Of a stretch of 64,000 nt of DNA, positions 10,926 to 21,559 are shown one piece after another. The stretch's first letter is position 1. Every line of letters begins with the position of its first letter. Made by a program: the position numbers and the translations under genes. The notes under the pieces are model-generated. The model was given only the letters and a program-made list of their open reading frames with translations, had not been told where the DNA came from and ran no database searches. This DNA comes from Pristionchus mayeri (Eukaryota > Nematoda > Chromadorea > Rhabditida > Neodiplogasteridae), in the NCBI GenBank assembly GCA_036245805.1, contig BTRK01000003.1:33311215-33375214 (forward strand). The letters are read 5' to 3'.

Positions 10926-11779
10926 ATACATTTTCCGTCTATCATTTTCTTGTTTCACTGTTCTATGAAATCCTGTAATTCCCAATAGTGATCGATACAT
11001 CCATATGTGCCCTTTCGACAATCAAACCTCAAAAATTGCAGACAACGCCTTACTAATCAAGTCTGTGTTTCATAAAGTTCATATCAAGAGGCGAAGAAGA
11101 GAGCGTAGATTTTATCGAAAAATATACACATTGGAACACAATAAAGATTCACCTGTGCACGTGGTCGTTGAGTGAGTGTAGGTAGGTAAATCCATGTTCG
11201 ACGTTCACTGTGAATCACATAATTTGCGTGCGACCAGTCGCATAGCAGCTTCACTACCGCAATACATCAAATCGACATCATCCAACTTCAATCAAAGTGG
11301 AGTTCTGAGTAAAAAATCAATACGATAAAAACAGTGAGATTAAGAAGTGCACGATGTCAGGATAGCGGATCGAGGAGGCCAAACTCAATGCAACCAGTCG
11401 CAACAAAGCTCCACCATCTGGCTATACGACAACGAATTCACTCAACAGCAATTTATGAGACAAATATCTTCCATACAATCAAAACAATTGATTTCATCCA
11501 ATTCATGTACCTAATTCTTACAAATTATTTTCATACACATCCGATTTGAGGACTCTTTCTTTAGATTTAGCCGTTTTCTTTTTTTCACCCTCCTATGTGC
11601 GACCATGCGCATAGCAACTTTACTACCGCAATACATCAAATCGACATCATCCACCTAATTCTTACAAAAATTAAGCAGTCCGTGATAAAATTGGCATTTT
11701 ATTGCTGAGGTCGGTTAAATGCTGGTGTACGCCTATTGAGTCGTTTTGAGTACTTGATACTAGCAAATAAAACTAAATA

Positions 11780-13460
11780 TGAGAGGAATCGCGAGAGAAT
11801 CAACCATTTGAGGGGGTGGGCGGCGGTAGGAAAAAAAGGAGTCTCTGGCAACAAATTCAAATATAAGTATTTCAAATGATGCTCTTTTAAACTGCGTCGT
11901 CAGAATTTTGATATCGGTCGTCATCTTCGAGATTCAGAAGGCTAAACTTGGTACTATCACTTTTCGACATTCAAATCGGGGCCACTTAAATGATCATAAC
12001 TTCGTTTAAAATGAAGATAGAAGGTCGCTCTTTTTTTCGAAAGAAAGCTACCATCATGCTCTACAATTTGATCTAGAAGACATCATTCCTGGCCTTCACC
12101 ATGGTGCAGGGCGGTCGGGAGGACCAAAAATGACGTATCTTTGGAAATCGAAAAAACGTTTTGGGTTATCATGCTTAAGTTTAAGTTCATACAAGGAACT
12201 AACTTCTCGCCAAAAATTAGGAAAATCGGAGCATAGAAAAAAAAAGGTGGCACTTTTGTGCGACGACCTCAAAATGAGTTCTGGAAAAGAGTACTTCCGT
12301 ATCTTCAATTGGCCTGATTTGGGACGATGAGCTGAACATTTCGTCTGAAGAAAGTGAGTCTCTATCTTATCGTTGAAGCATGCTACAGAGCCTGGAAGAT
12401 GGCCAGAAACGACGGAAAACGGGCCGAGGGGAGCGCTAAATAGAGGGGAGGGAGAGGGAGGTCAGAGGGCGATAGCGCCAGACGGTTAGAGCACGCGCTC
12501 TCGGGGGATTCTAGCATACTTCTGTCCATTTTCCAGGCTCTGTAGCATGCTTCAACGATAAGATAGAGACTCACTTTCTTCAGACGAAATGTTCAGCTCA
12601 TCGTGCTCTACATTTCTGACCAGAAGCCGAGTCTCTATGCCTATTTTTACCGGAGCCACAGTTTTGCGTGTTTCCTTGGATTCTTCAGGTGAAATTTCCT
12701 CTTTTCAGTAGCCCATTTTCTTTGAGCTGCTTCGAGGGATGTATTTACATTATTTTAAACCATTTAGTGCATTTGGGCCCATCCCGCACGTTGAAATTGG
12801 TCAAAATATGGAATTTCAAATTTTCGGCCATGTGGCCATTTATGACCAATGGAAGAGCTATAACATGGGGGTAGATACTTAGAATGTTGTTTTGGATGTT
12901 TTTGAATGATTTTGAGCCCAAATCAGGCCAATTGAAGATACGGAAGTACTCTTTTCCAGAACTCATTTTGAGGTCGTCGCACAAAAGTGCCACCTTTTTT
13001 TTTCTATGCTCCGATTTTCCTAATTTTTGGCGAGAAGTTAGTTCCTTGTATGAACTTAAACTTAAGCATGATAACCCAAAACGTTTTTTCGATTTCCAAA
13101 GATACGTCATTTTTGGTCCTCCCGACCGCCCTGCACCATGGTGAAGGCCAGGAATGATGTCTTCTAGATCAAATTGTAGAGCATGATGGTAGCTTTCTTT
13201 CGAAAAAAAGAGCGACCTTCTATCTTCATTTTAAACGAAGTTATGATCATTTAAGTGGCCCCGATTTGAATGTCGAAAAGTGATAGTACCAAGTTTAGCC
13301 TTCTGAATCTCGAAGATGACGACCGATATCAAAATTCTGACGACGCAGTTTAAAAGAGCATCATTTGAAATACTTATATTTGAATTTGTTGCCAGAGACT
13401 CCTTTTTTTCCTACCGCCGCCCACCCCCTCAAATGGTTGATTCTCTCGCGATTCCTCTCA
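11780..13460. mobile_element. PE-A: hairpin element family 2 at the centre of P1
   Basis: The outer ends read TATGAGAGGAATCGCGAGAG on the left and the complement on the right. Internal words match PE-B (23947-25930) over nearly their whole length and PE-C (47479-49564) more distantly. The left half lacks about 312 bp that the right half keeps. Both termini are of the same (left) type, unlike PE-C whose two termini differ, as expected after recombination between two element copies. Short frames inside, including 12383-12574, are hairpin shadows and not genes. Confidence 0.85.
12473..12492 (+). other. tRNA A-box-like motif in the tip of PE-A (also 24948-24967 plus and 48530-48550 minus)
   Basis: TAGCGCCAGACGGTTAGAGC resembles a tRNA D arm (T8, A9, GG, TTAGAGC) with two extra bases. 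The same sequence lies in the tips of PE-B and, with changes, PE-C. No B box follows at tRNA distance. Confidence 0.4.
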
Positions 13461-13539
13461 TATTTAGTTTTATTTGCTAGTATCAAGTACTCAAAACGAC
13501 TCAATAGGCGTACACCAGCATTTAACCGACCTCAGCAAT

Positions 13540-14312
13540 AAAATGCCAATTTTATCACGGACTGCTTAATTTTTGTAAGAATTAGGTGGATGATGTCGAT
13601 TTGATGTATTGCGGTAGTAAAGTTGCTATGCGCATGGTCGCACATAGGAGGGTGAAAAAAAGAAAACGGCTAAATCTAAAGAAAGAGTCCTCAAATCGGA
13701 TGTGTATGAAAATAATTTGTAAGAATTAGGTACATGAATTGGATGAAATCAATTGTTTTGATTGTATGGAAGATATTTGTCTCATAAATTGCTGTTGAGT
13801 GAATTCGTTGTCGTATAGCCAGATGGTGGAGCTTTGTTGCGACTGGTTGCATTGAGTTTGGCCTCCTCGATCCGCTATCCTGACATCGTGCACTTCTTAA
13901 TCTCACTGTTTTTATCGTATTGATTTTTTACTCAGAACTCCACTTTGATTGAAGTTGGATGATGTCGATTTGATGTATTGCGGTAGTGAAGCTGCTATGC
14001 GACTGGTCGCACGCAAATTATGTGATTCACAGTGAACGTCGAACATGGATTTACCTACCTACACTCACTCAACGACCACGTGCACAGGTGAATCTTTATT
14101 GTGTTCCAATGTGTATATTTTTCGATAAAATCTACGCTCTCTTCTTCGCCTCTTGATATGAACTTTATGAAACACAGACTTGATTAGTAAGGCGTTGTCT
14201 GCAATTTTTGAGGTTTGATTGTCGAAAGGGCACATATGGATGTATCGATCACTATTGGGAATTACAGGATTTTATAGAACAGTGAAACAAGAAAATGATA
14301 GACGGAAAATGT
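13540..14312 (-). repeat. Mirror copy of UB2 (10927-11700) in the right arm of P1
   Basis: Reverse complement of 10927-11700 by the constant coordinate sum 25240. Carries the inverted block C copies and one substitution near 14274. No independent gene. Confidence 0.85.
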
Positions 14313-14767
14313 ATCCACCTTCCGTGGGAAGGTGGCGGATCCTGGCTTTGCAAGCAAAGTCAAGAGCTGAGTGAATTTTGGCAAAATTTCAATTCAATAA
14401 AAGGAGTGAGATCCTATTACACAAATCAATCAGTTCAATAAAAGTCCCGGGATCAACAGCCAAAATTCTCTCACTATTTTTTTCAAATTTCACTAAGAAA
14501 TCTGAATATTTTCCTGTTTTAACTACTTTTTTATAACATTTATTATAACATTGTAATTGAGATTGTCAAAAATAGTGAGAGAAATTTGGCTGTTGATCCC
14601 GGGACTTTTATTGAACTGATTCATTTGTGTGATAGGATCTCACTCCTTTTATTGAATTGAAATTTTGCCAAAATTCACTCAGCTCTTGACTTTGCTTGCA
14701 AAGCCAGGATCCGCCATCTTCCCACGGAAGGTGGATCTCAGGACTTTTATTGGCGCGGAGCTATTAA

Positions 14768-16232
14768 AACGCGTTCTCTGTAAGAACGGGAGGAGCGTGG
14801 CACAATGCTTCAAAATGGTCGTATCGAGCTACAATTTTAACTGGGTAATGCCTATGGGTAGGGTTCACTTCCACATAAATTTTAGGTCGCTAGCTCGACT
14901 TTTTGACCTACCGATCTCGAAAAATAAAACTCATTGTACTACCTCATGTTATATACCATTCGAAAGAGCATTGAAAGTTACGCCTAAATCTCACTTTTTC
15001 ATCAAGTTTAATGCAAATTCGCATGAGTTACAACCGGAAACGCAACAAAAAGTTGCATTTTTGAAGGTTTTTGATTTTTCCGACTACAAAGATTGAATTT
15101 GTACCCATTGATTTTGTGCTCATTGGATTCGCCATCCATTTCTGCATTTTATTAAAAATTTTAATTTAAGTATATCGGTCCTCATAGTTGTCGTTTTTCA
15201 TAATTTATGTCGCCCATTTGCCGACGCGGGTTCGAATCCGCTCCGACGCATGACAATTTCGAAAAGCCTATTTACAAAATCGGTGAAATTTGAAAGGCAG
15301 AGTCCGCACGTCACGGCGGTTCCAACCATGTAACTCCGTTGGATTATATTAATAATCAGAAAAACCTTATTCGTGTAATTTTAGCCCTTTTCGGAAGGGC
15401 GATATTAACAAAAAGCTGGTTTCGACGTGACAGCGTCTGGTGCCAACGGCGACTCTAGGAGCAAAATGAGGCCCACCGTTCAGAACCTTCAATTACCACA
15501 AAACGCATTGTTTCGTGAAATCGAGTTATTTTTGCTGTGCCGGTCCTTGCTCGATACTTGGGCAAACAGCCACATATACGTACTGTTGCATTTTTTTCAC
15601 AATGAATCACCCATACACCCGAATATGTATATATACTATATTTGAAAATCATTAACGAGGAAAGTGTATTAGGCCAGGAAATGTTTGCAAAAACAAATTT
15701 TAAGCAATATTGGGTCGAAGAAAAGTCGGCAAAAGGTCATGCGTCGGAGCGGATTCGAACCCGCGTCGGCAAATGGGAGACATAAATCATGAAAAACGAC
15801 AACTATGAGGACCGATATACTTAAATTAAAATTTTTAATAAAATGCAGAAATGGATGGCGAATCCAATGAGCACAAAATCAATGGGTACAAATTGAATCT
15901 TTGTAGTCGGAAAAATCAAAAACCTTCAAAAATGTAATTTTTTGTTGCGTTTCCGGTTGTAACTCATGCGCATTTGCATTAAACTTGATGAAAAGTGAGA
16001 TTTAGGCGTAACTTTCAATGCTCTTTCGAATGGTAAATAACATGAGGTAGTACAACGAGTTTTATTTTTCGAGATCGGTAGGTCAAAAAGTCGAGCTAGC
16101 GACCTAAAATTTATGTGGAAGTGAACCCTACCCATAGGCATTACCCAGTTAAAATTGTAGCTCGATACGACCATTTTGAAGCATTGTGCCACCTCCCGGA
16201 ATGCACTGTCCCGCTTTTACAGAGAACGCGTT
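14768..16232. mobile_element. Hairpin element family 1, full-length copy (F1b), 1465 bp
   Basis: Ends AACGCGTTCTCTGTAA and complement, flanked by TTAA (14764-14767, 16233-16236). The arms pair around 15495 and leave a tip of about 480 bp (15255-15735) that is not symmetrical. Next to the tip, both arms carry a tRNA T-arm-like sequence with a perfect B box, GGTTCGAATCC (15229-15239 plus; mirror 15751-15761 minus). No transposase. It represents the undeleted form of F1a. Confidence 0.85.
15222..15252 (+). other. tRNA T-arm and acceptor-like sequence with B box in F1b (mirror 15738-15768 minus)
   Basis: GGTTCGAATCC fits the Pol III B box exactly, and the following CTCCGACGCA looks like a tRNA acceptor 3' strand. 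The T stem is one C short (GCGG/CCGC). No A box at the proper distance upstream. A related motif, GGTTCGATTCC, is at 45371 in element F1c. Confidence 0.55.
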
Positions 16233-16400
16233 TTAATTTGTTTTCGTGGTAAGCGTTTTCTACGTAGTACATTGAATGGATAGGGAGAGGAATCTCTAAT
16301 TGGTATGTATTTTCCTTGTGGGTTATTGTATAGTGCCTCAGATGGGAAGATATCAATTCCCTCCTCCTCCCTTTCCACACCCAGAGGGAACAAGTCTTAA

Positions 16401-16645
16401 AGGAGGAGTAAACTCAAAATTCAATTTTTGAAGCTATCATATGCCCTGCCTAGAGCTCCACAACGATTAGAAGCTCCGAAATTGTCGCATTGATATCTCC
16501 ATTCTGAACAGAGTTATAGCTAGTTGGCTGGGAGCCAGATCAGGGAAAGCTCAGGGAAGGGGGCGAGATAGCACGTGACTTGAAGAGAGTGCGTCCCAAG
16601 GTGAAACATATTCCAACCGGGTGCGCGTTTGCATTTACTCCTCCT
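16401..16645 (+). mobile_element. 245-bp MITE, TTAA-flanked, mirror copy in P1
   Basis: Reverse complement of 9592-9836; it arose by the P1 duplication rather than by a separate insertion. Same AGGAGGAGTAAA ends and TTAA flanks. Confidence 0.8.
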
Positions 16646-17116
16646 TTAACGTGTCCGTTCGACCCCAACAAATCATGCCGCCATGGGTAATTTAGCACGC
16701 TGATTTCAAATATGGTACTTGTTTTGCCTTAGCTTCAACTTTGTATCTCGTTCCCGACGGCTGTTGACAACTTGAGACGACTCGCCGTGTTTACAACCGT
16801 TGACCTGACCTGAGAAAGAGGCGCAGGGAGGGAGAGAGGAGGAGGGGGCAGAGGGATAAATTCGCGCGGGAAAATGTTTGAAAGGCGTCAGCACCTATAG
16901 ATGGAAACCAATCTTTTCGAAATTAAACTCATTGGTTTCGCCATGTCAACATTAGTCTACAGTAGGCCGGCAGGAGCTTGGATTTTCCATTGAGAGCTTG
17001 GATAGCCGAAAATGTGCCCGAATCGCCAGAGGGGTCAAAATTTCGAACTTTGAAGGCGAATTTCGCACCTTTCCAGTAGGAATTTCACAATTCTGAAAAG
17101 TCTCTAGGCGGGCAAC

Positions 17117-17356
17117 CTCATTATCGGATCTCTACCGTACACCATTATTCGCTCTGATCGATCCTCCCGTGGTGGCGGAACCTGCATCATTCTTCGTGAT
17201 TACCTCTCTTTCTCCACAGTATCCCTTCCCTCCACCGAACACGAGATTACCTGTATCGACCTTTTCCACTCGAGTGCATACATTAGATTATGTCTAGTCT
17301 ATCGTCCTCCAAGCTATTCCATTTCCAAGACCGACTCCCTGCTCCGAGGGGAATAG
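17117..17356 (+). pseudogene. Truncated non-LTR endonuclease fragment (mirror of 32521-32760)
   Basis: The plus strand encodes SLPYTIIRSDRSSRGGG and runs to CLVYRPPSYS, the same as 32760-32521 on the minus strand. The first part of the domain is missing: the frame is cut by the P1/P2 junction at 17117, whereas at 32760 it continues. This marks 17117 as a secondary breakpoint. Confidence 0.8.
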
Positions 17357-17679
17357 CGTAAAGGCTACATTTAGCACATTGTTACAAAGTACTTTGACTG
17401 GGTATATCATGCGACATAGCCCACCAAACCTGCCATGAGAAACCTACTAGAAATGTTGGTCCAATTACAGAACTACTGTATTTGAAAATCTTAGATCACA
17501 CATTGCTGAGCGCGATTTCCTTACACATCATTGATGAAATTTCGATGGGTTGTGAAGTACTTTCCCCTGTAAGTATGCTAACAATTTTAGGAGAGGATAT
17601 GACTTCCCCTTCAAGAACTGCAGACTTCGAAATAATCATGTTCAGATTCATCTGCTGAAATCAACACTTTTTAGATTCC

Positions 17680-18008
17680 CCTGTCTCCCACACACGTTCG
17701 AATCCGGATTTTTTGTGCTTAGAAGAACAATCAACTCCTACCCAAGTGTTCCTCAATTGGGCAGAATCACAATCCCACAAGTATTCGATAACCTGGATTT
17801 ATCCCGAAATGCTTAAAATAGCCGTTTTCCGATGTTATTTTTCTGATACTTATCACCTTCTCACGATGATGCGTAGATCCAAATCATATGTACGGTAGTA
17901 ATCTACCGCCATGGCCATAACACATGGTATTCATAAAATCATGAGAGTCTAGGCACGCCAACCGAAATTTGAAAAATAAAAAAGAAAGAAACTTATGAAC
18001 CAACCTAA
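17680..18008 (-). pseudogene. maT-type mariner relic, 5' end only (left arm copy)
   Basis: Reads from its terminal repeat at 18008, TTAGGTTGGTTCATAAGTTT on the minus strand, with TA beside it. Then comes a short frame with TYDLDLRIIVRR, which recalls the N-terminal YDLR region of maT/mariner transposases. The rest is lost. Identical to 31869-32197 in the other arm, apart from one base. Confidence 0.5.
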
Positions 18009-18074
18009 TATTATAACAAATTTATCGCATTTTAACGTGGACAGCATCGTCATTATATTTTTTTTCAAGGATCC

Positions 18075-18808
18075 CTGTGGAACTTGTTCAATTTGCGAAA
18101 GATGATCAGGACTACAACGTAGAGGTGTACTTTTTTTAAAAATAATTAGTCAAACGTTTTTGAGCAAATATGATCAAATATTTCAGGCTGCTCGAAAAAT
18201 AAAAGGCATCGTTAATATCATCCCACCTCAAACGCAGAGCGATTACATGTTCAAGGTAGAGCGTACTAATTGGTGCGATGTAGTCTTTTTTTTCGCTAAT
18301 TAAGTTTGGATTTCCTTGAAATGACCAACCCTTCGTGGAGTATAATATCTAAACAGTGTTACGTAAAAAAACAATAATCGACAAGAGGACACTTAAATTA
18401 CGGAGACTCGAATACAGGTTATCGCCAAAACAAGATTGGCTGCATTGGAGGGCTTTTCTCGAATTCGCCGTTGAAGAGATAGAAGTGCCGGCCGAGCTGG
18501 TTGACAGGGTATGCGACCAACATAATACATGAATACGCAGAAGAAGCCGAACGGCTCACTCCTCATTTCACCGATGAATAGACTGAGACAATGTGATCAA
18601 GAAGGAGAGCGGAGACACTGGAGAAAATAAGGATGCCGATGAAGAAGATGACGACAATTCTACAGACGACGAAGAAGAGCTATGCGAACTTGTCCAAGCA
18701 TCAGATATTTTCAGGAAAGAAGGACAAGATAATGACAATAATGGAACTGTGATGATGAATAGTGACTCCGACAGCGAGCCTCTTGCGAAACAGCCGAGAA
18801 GAAATTAA
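18075..18808 (+). pseudogene. Possible 3' exons of a host gene with an acidic C-terminus (left arm copy)
   Basis: 18075-18125 encodes IPVELVQFAKDDQDYNVE. A 60-base AT-rich gap with a GT start and an ATTTCAG end follows, then AARKIKGIVNIIPPQTQSDY and MFK (18188-18258) and another GT. Further on, LSPKQDWLHWRAFLEFA and VEEIEVPAELVDR (18420-18510) are open. The last frame, to 18808, is very acidic (DADEEDDDNSTDDEEELCEL) and ends with a basic KQPRRN, possibly a nuclear localisation tail. Joining all parts in one frame was not possible by eye, so it may be broken. The family is not recognised. Upstream exons are absent, cut off by the maT relic. The same sequence is present on the minus strand at 31069-31802. 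Confidence 0.4.
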
Positions 18809-18915
18809 TTGGATCGTGATTAAGCTTCCAACGCATTTAATTGTTTGATCATAATTGATTTATAATTTGATACATAATTTAAAGAATTACTTTGAACAAT
18901 ACAATGCAAAACATT

Positions 18916-18992
18916 TGCTCCGGGCAGGGGTCGAACTTACGCTAAGAATGGCCGATGGAATAAAATTGTTCCCGAGTCTAAGACATCGTTAG
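18916..18992 (-). other. tRNA-like relic (left arm copy; partner 30885-30961 plus)
   Basis: On the minus strand GTTCGACCCC followed by TGCCCGGAGCA resembles a T arm and acceptor end, and GATGTCTTAGACTCGGGAA upstream recalls a D/anticodon region. The A box is weak and stems are incomplete. Not a functional tRNA. Confidence 0.3.
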
Positions 18993-19165
18993 TTCTACAC
19001 ATTTCATTAAAATGACACATATCGGGGGTTGAAAATATGCAGATTTTGAAAAAAAAACAAAATAAACAAGAGTAATAGCTGGAAACACATTCATCTCTCT
19101 ATGACCTGCCGAATAAGGCGTATTTAAAAAATGTTTTAAAATAAAGCTGAATTGTCTGGCATGTA

Positions 19166-20415
19166 TTAGGTTGAACAGAAAGTCTTTATAAACTTTTTAT
19201 ATCCCTTCTTCTGACAATAAAGCGCAAGAGCGAAATCAAACGTATGCACCATTGTTATCTACGACAAATCTCCAACGTTCAGGCAACTTATGGATTCCCT
19301 CCTTATAGAACCCATCTCGGCGCGAATCAAAATATTGCTTGAGTGCGGCCTCGATCGCCCCACGGGAAGTGAAGGATCTCTGATCGAGATGACGGGTCAG
19401 ATCCGAGAACAACCAATAATCCGAAGGGGCCAAGCCAGGAGAATACGGTGCATGAGGGAGAACCATCCAGCCGTATTTGGACAGCTCCTGCTTGACCTGC
19501 CGTGCAACATGGGGTCGGGCGTTATCGTGTTGATAGTACACTTTCTTGCCGTTCAGGGCAGATTGTGCGAATTTCTTTTTGAGATTCCGTAGTTGTTTAG
19601 TGTAGACATATCCAGTAATTATCCGCTTCTCGGGTAGGAGCTCCCAGTAAATCGGGCCATCCACTCCCCACCAGGCAGAGAGCAAGATTTTCATAGGGTG
19701 AAGGTCAGGCTTTGCGACGTCCTGTGGGGTCTCATTGGCATCCACCCACTGTGCCCTCCAATGGTGATTCTCATAGCAGACCCACTTCTCGACCCCTGTT
19801 ATGAGACGGTCCAACCATCGATCTCCAGCGTGATGAGTGAGTAGAGAAAGGGAATCGTCGACACGGTGGTCAAACTGGTCTTGGGTCAATTTGTGGGGTA
19901 TGAAACGGCCTAGCTTCTTCTTCTTGCCAATGGAGACCAATCATTTTACGATGGTGCTTTGCGATACCCCAAGTGTGGCTGCCATGTCGCGGGTATTTGG
20001 AAAGGATCCAATTCCACTACGATCCGTAGCGCATCCAAATCCAGCTCGGGTGGCCTCCCAGACCGGTCATGATCATCCATGGAAAAGTCCCCCTTCTCGA
20101 AGAGTTGGTACCAATTGCGCATGGTCTGGTATTGAGTGGCATATGAATCGTACACTTCAGCCAACTGACGTTCCAATTCCTTCATTGTGGTGTGAGAGAG
20201 GAATACGAATAACAGAACGTTGCGGATGTGCAAGGCCGTGGGAACAAACATCGTGGTCTTACTAGTGGCAGAATGAAAGGCGTGGAATGGGGAGTTGTTG
20301 ACCACATAGTCCCTTTGTCATGTGTTATTCACTAGAGGCGAGGGAACACCAAAGGTCTCGTGCACTGAGCAGTGATCGAGCAAAACAGTTTATAAAGACT
20401 TTCTGTTCAACCTAA
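19166..20415 (-). mobile_element. Mariner-1, 1250 bp, left arm copy
   Basis: Terminal repeats begin TTAGGTTGAACAGAAAGTC and are flanked by TA (19164-19165, 20416-20417). The length is that of a full mariner. The transposase frame inside is broken (see next entry). The identical copy at 29462-30711 is its partner in P2, so it arose by duplication, not transposition. Confidence 0.9.
19236..20305 (-). pseudogene. Mariner transposase pseudogene (left arm copy)
   Basis: Mariner transposases cut and paste DNA at TA with a D,D34D catalytic triad. The first frame (20305-19946) has HIRNVLLF, GDFSMDDHDRSGRP and the DNA-binding half. The second (19940-19236) has the WVDANETP, HDNARPH and SPGLAPSDYW motifs. 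The spacing of the last two catalytic Asp is 34 residues. The first catalytic Asp is replaced by Val (ITGVEKW, where the family has DEKW). A frameshift and an in-frame TGA separate the halves. The gene is therefore dead three times over. Both arms share the same lesions, so decay preceded the P2 duplication. Confidence 0.92.
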
Positions 20416-20417
20416 TA

Positions 20418-21200
20418 GTTAGTGAGTAAAAGTGTTTTTGGGGATACAATTCGGTTAAAAAATTATGCTTTCCAGTTAAAACGAACACTATTTCGGGCTC
20501 CCGCGAAATTGTTTTCTATGAAACTACAAATATCGATTTTTTTCGCTTTTTGTGGGTTCCTAGCCTTCGAATACTCGTGGAAATTGTGCAAAACTAATTT
20601 TAGTTAGTTTCTAGTCATAATTGATCGAACTAATCCAATTCGGTGCTCGGAAACGATATTTGGTGTTTATCCATTCTTGGCCCCGCAAACTAAATCGGTG
20701 GCCGATTTTTTCTGCAAGGTGACAAAAATCTGATTTTTGGCGTGAAAGTCTACTATGGTAGGCCCTTCGAATCGGCGTAGAAAGCTCGGAGTAGTTTTTC
20801 CGATTTCAAAAGTTGTGCGATGTTTTCAATCAAGCGACCACCCCGATTCGGAGATTGGACCTGGAATGAAATGGTTGACAGAAAAGTTGTAGAGAATCTC
20901 CTTTCGATCATTTCTAAAAAAAGAAAAAGTTTCTAGCTCAATTTTGAAGGAAGTTATGATCATTTTTCTGAGGTATTGTTTACTATTTTTAGAGCCGACC
21001 GTCAACTTCGAGACGCCCATACTCGAAAAATATATTTTTTTTAAATATTCGGCCAACGCAGTTTGAAAGAGCATCGATTAAAGTACTTTATCCATTTTTT
21101 TCAGAATTTTTAAATATATCAATTTTATATTTCGGTTCATCCCCCACAGGTGGTCGATTCTCTCGCGACCCCTCTTATATAATACAAATTTATCTAGAAA
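20418..21200. mobile_element. PE-D: single arm of a family 2-like hairpin element (left arm copy)
   Basis: The outer end near 21180 reads GATTCTCTCGCGACCCCTCT, like the termini of PE-A and PE-C. Internal words (GATGCTCTTTCAAACTGCG, AAGTTATGATCATTT) follow in family order. Only one arm exists; the inner side ends at the mariner-1 TA. 20418-20466 also occurs at 33927-33975. No gene. Confidence 0.6.
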
Positions 21201-21559
21201 TGCCCAAATAGGGCATTAATAGGGGACTTTGCAAAGTAAATTGCATTTTATTATGTAGAACGGAAGAAAAGCCACGGTGAGAGAGGAACCGAATATTCTA
21301 TTTTTTAAATTGTTGTGAAGCTGGGCAGCGCCTGGGCAAACTGGCTACCTCCATCTCGGTTGATTTGAAAAATTCATTTCGCAAAATGCTCGTTGTGGAT
21401 GAGCTTGTAGATCACTGTTGTCAACTACGGTCGCCCAACCAGCAACACATCGGTAGTGTGAAATCTCCTCCTGTCCGCAAGGTGTCTGTGGGTTGCATGA
21501 TAAGCTCAATTATGGGATGCTCAAAGAAGCGCAGTTGTTTCAAATTTGGTGAAATAGCG

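Larger units (their letters stand above)
8816..10926 (-). mobile_element. Helitron-like composite insertion, 2.1 kb
   Basis: On the minus strand it starts TCCACCTTCC (10926) and ends in a 10-bp stem with a three-base loop (8819-8841) running straight into CTAA (8816-8819), inserted between A and T without a duplication. These are Helitron hallmarks. The unit copy at 1800-1820 gives the empty site: joining 8815 to 10927 reads CAATACATTTTCCG against CAATGCATTTTCCG. No Rep/helicase gene is present. The element carries nested insertions (MITE 9592-9836, hairpin 10005-10472), a subterminal palindrome (10506-10925) and a tRNA D-arm-like motif (9092-9112). Confidence 0.6.
8640..11700 (+). repeat. 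Second array unit type (UB2), interrupted by the Helitron-like element
   Basis: 8700-8815 matches 1700-1812 and 10927-11250 matches 1815-2057 plus 2999-3060, so both flanks of the insertion at 8816-10926 are one unit. 11226-11300 and 11540-11690 carry block C (ATSRIAASLPQYIKSTSS and EDSFFRFSRFLFFTLL). The 3' half is repeated in mirror image at 13540-14312 within palindrome P1. Confidence 0.6.
9120..17117. repeat. Palindrome P1: left arm 9120-12464, right arm 12465-17117
   Basis: The right arm is the reverse complement of the left arm: 9120-10361 pairs with 15876-17117 and 10362-12324 with 12916-14878. The tip (12325-12603) belongs to hairpin element PE-A. The right arm is longer because 14879-15875 (997 bp) and about 312 bp near the tip have no partner on the left. 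A few single-base differences exist (for example near 10231/16006 and 10967/14274). Outside 9120 and 17117 the symmetry stops at once. Confidence 0.9.

Noticed and set aside
12383..12574. 63-codon frame found identically in PE-A and PE-B, with a relative in PE-C, as a conserved small protein
   Set aside because: It spans the hairpin tip and a palindromic arm, so both strands give similar frames; no start context or motif, and the PE-C version is disrupted.
12745..13110. 121-codon minus frame, repeated at 24292 and 25355, as a conserved gene
   Set aside because: It is hairpin arm sequence; the same DNA is equally open on the other strand, and conservation is explained by element copies.
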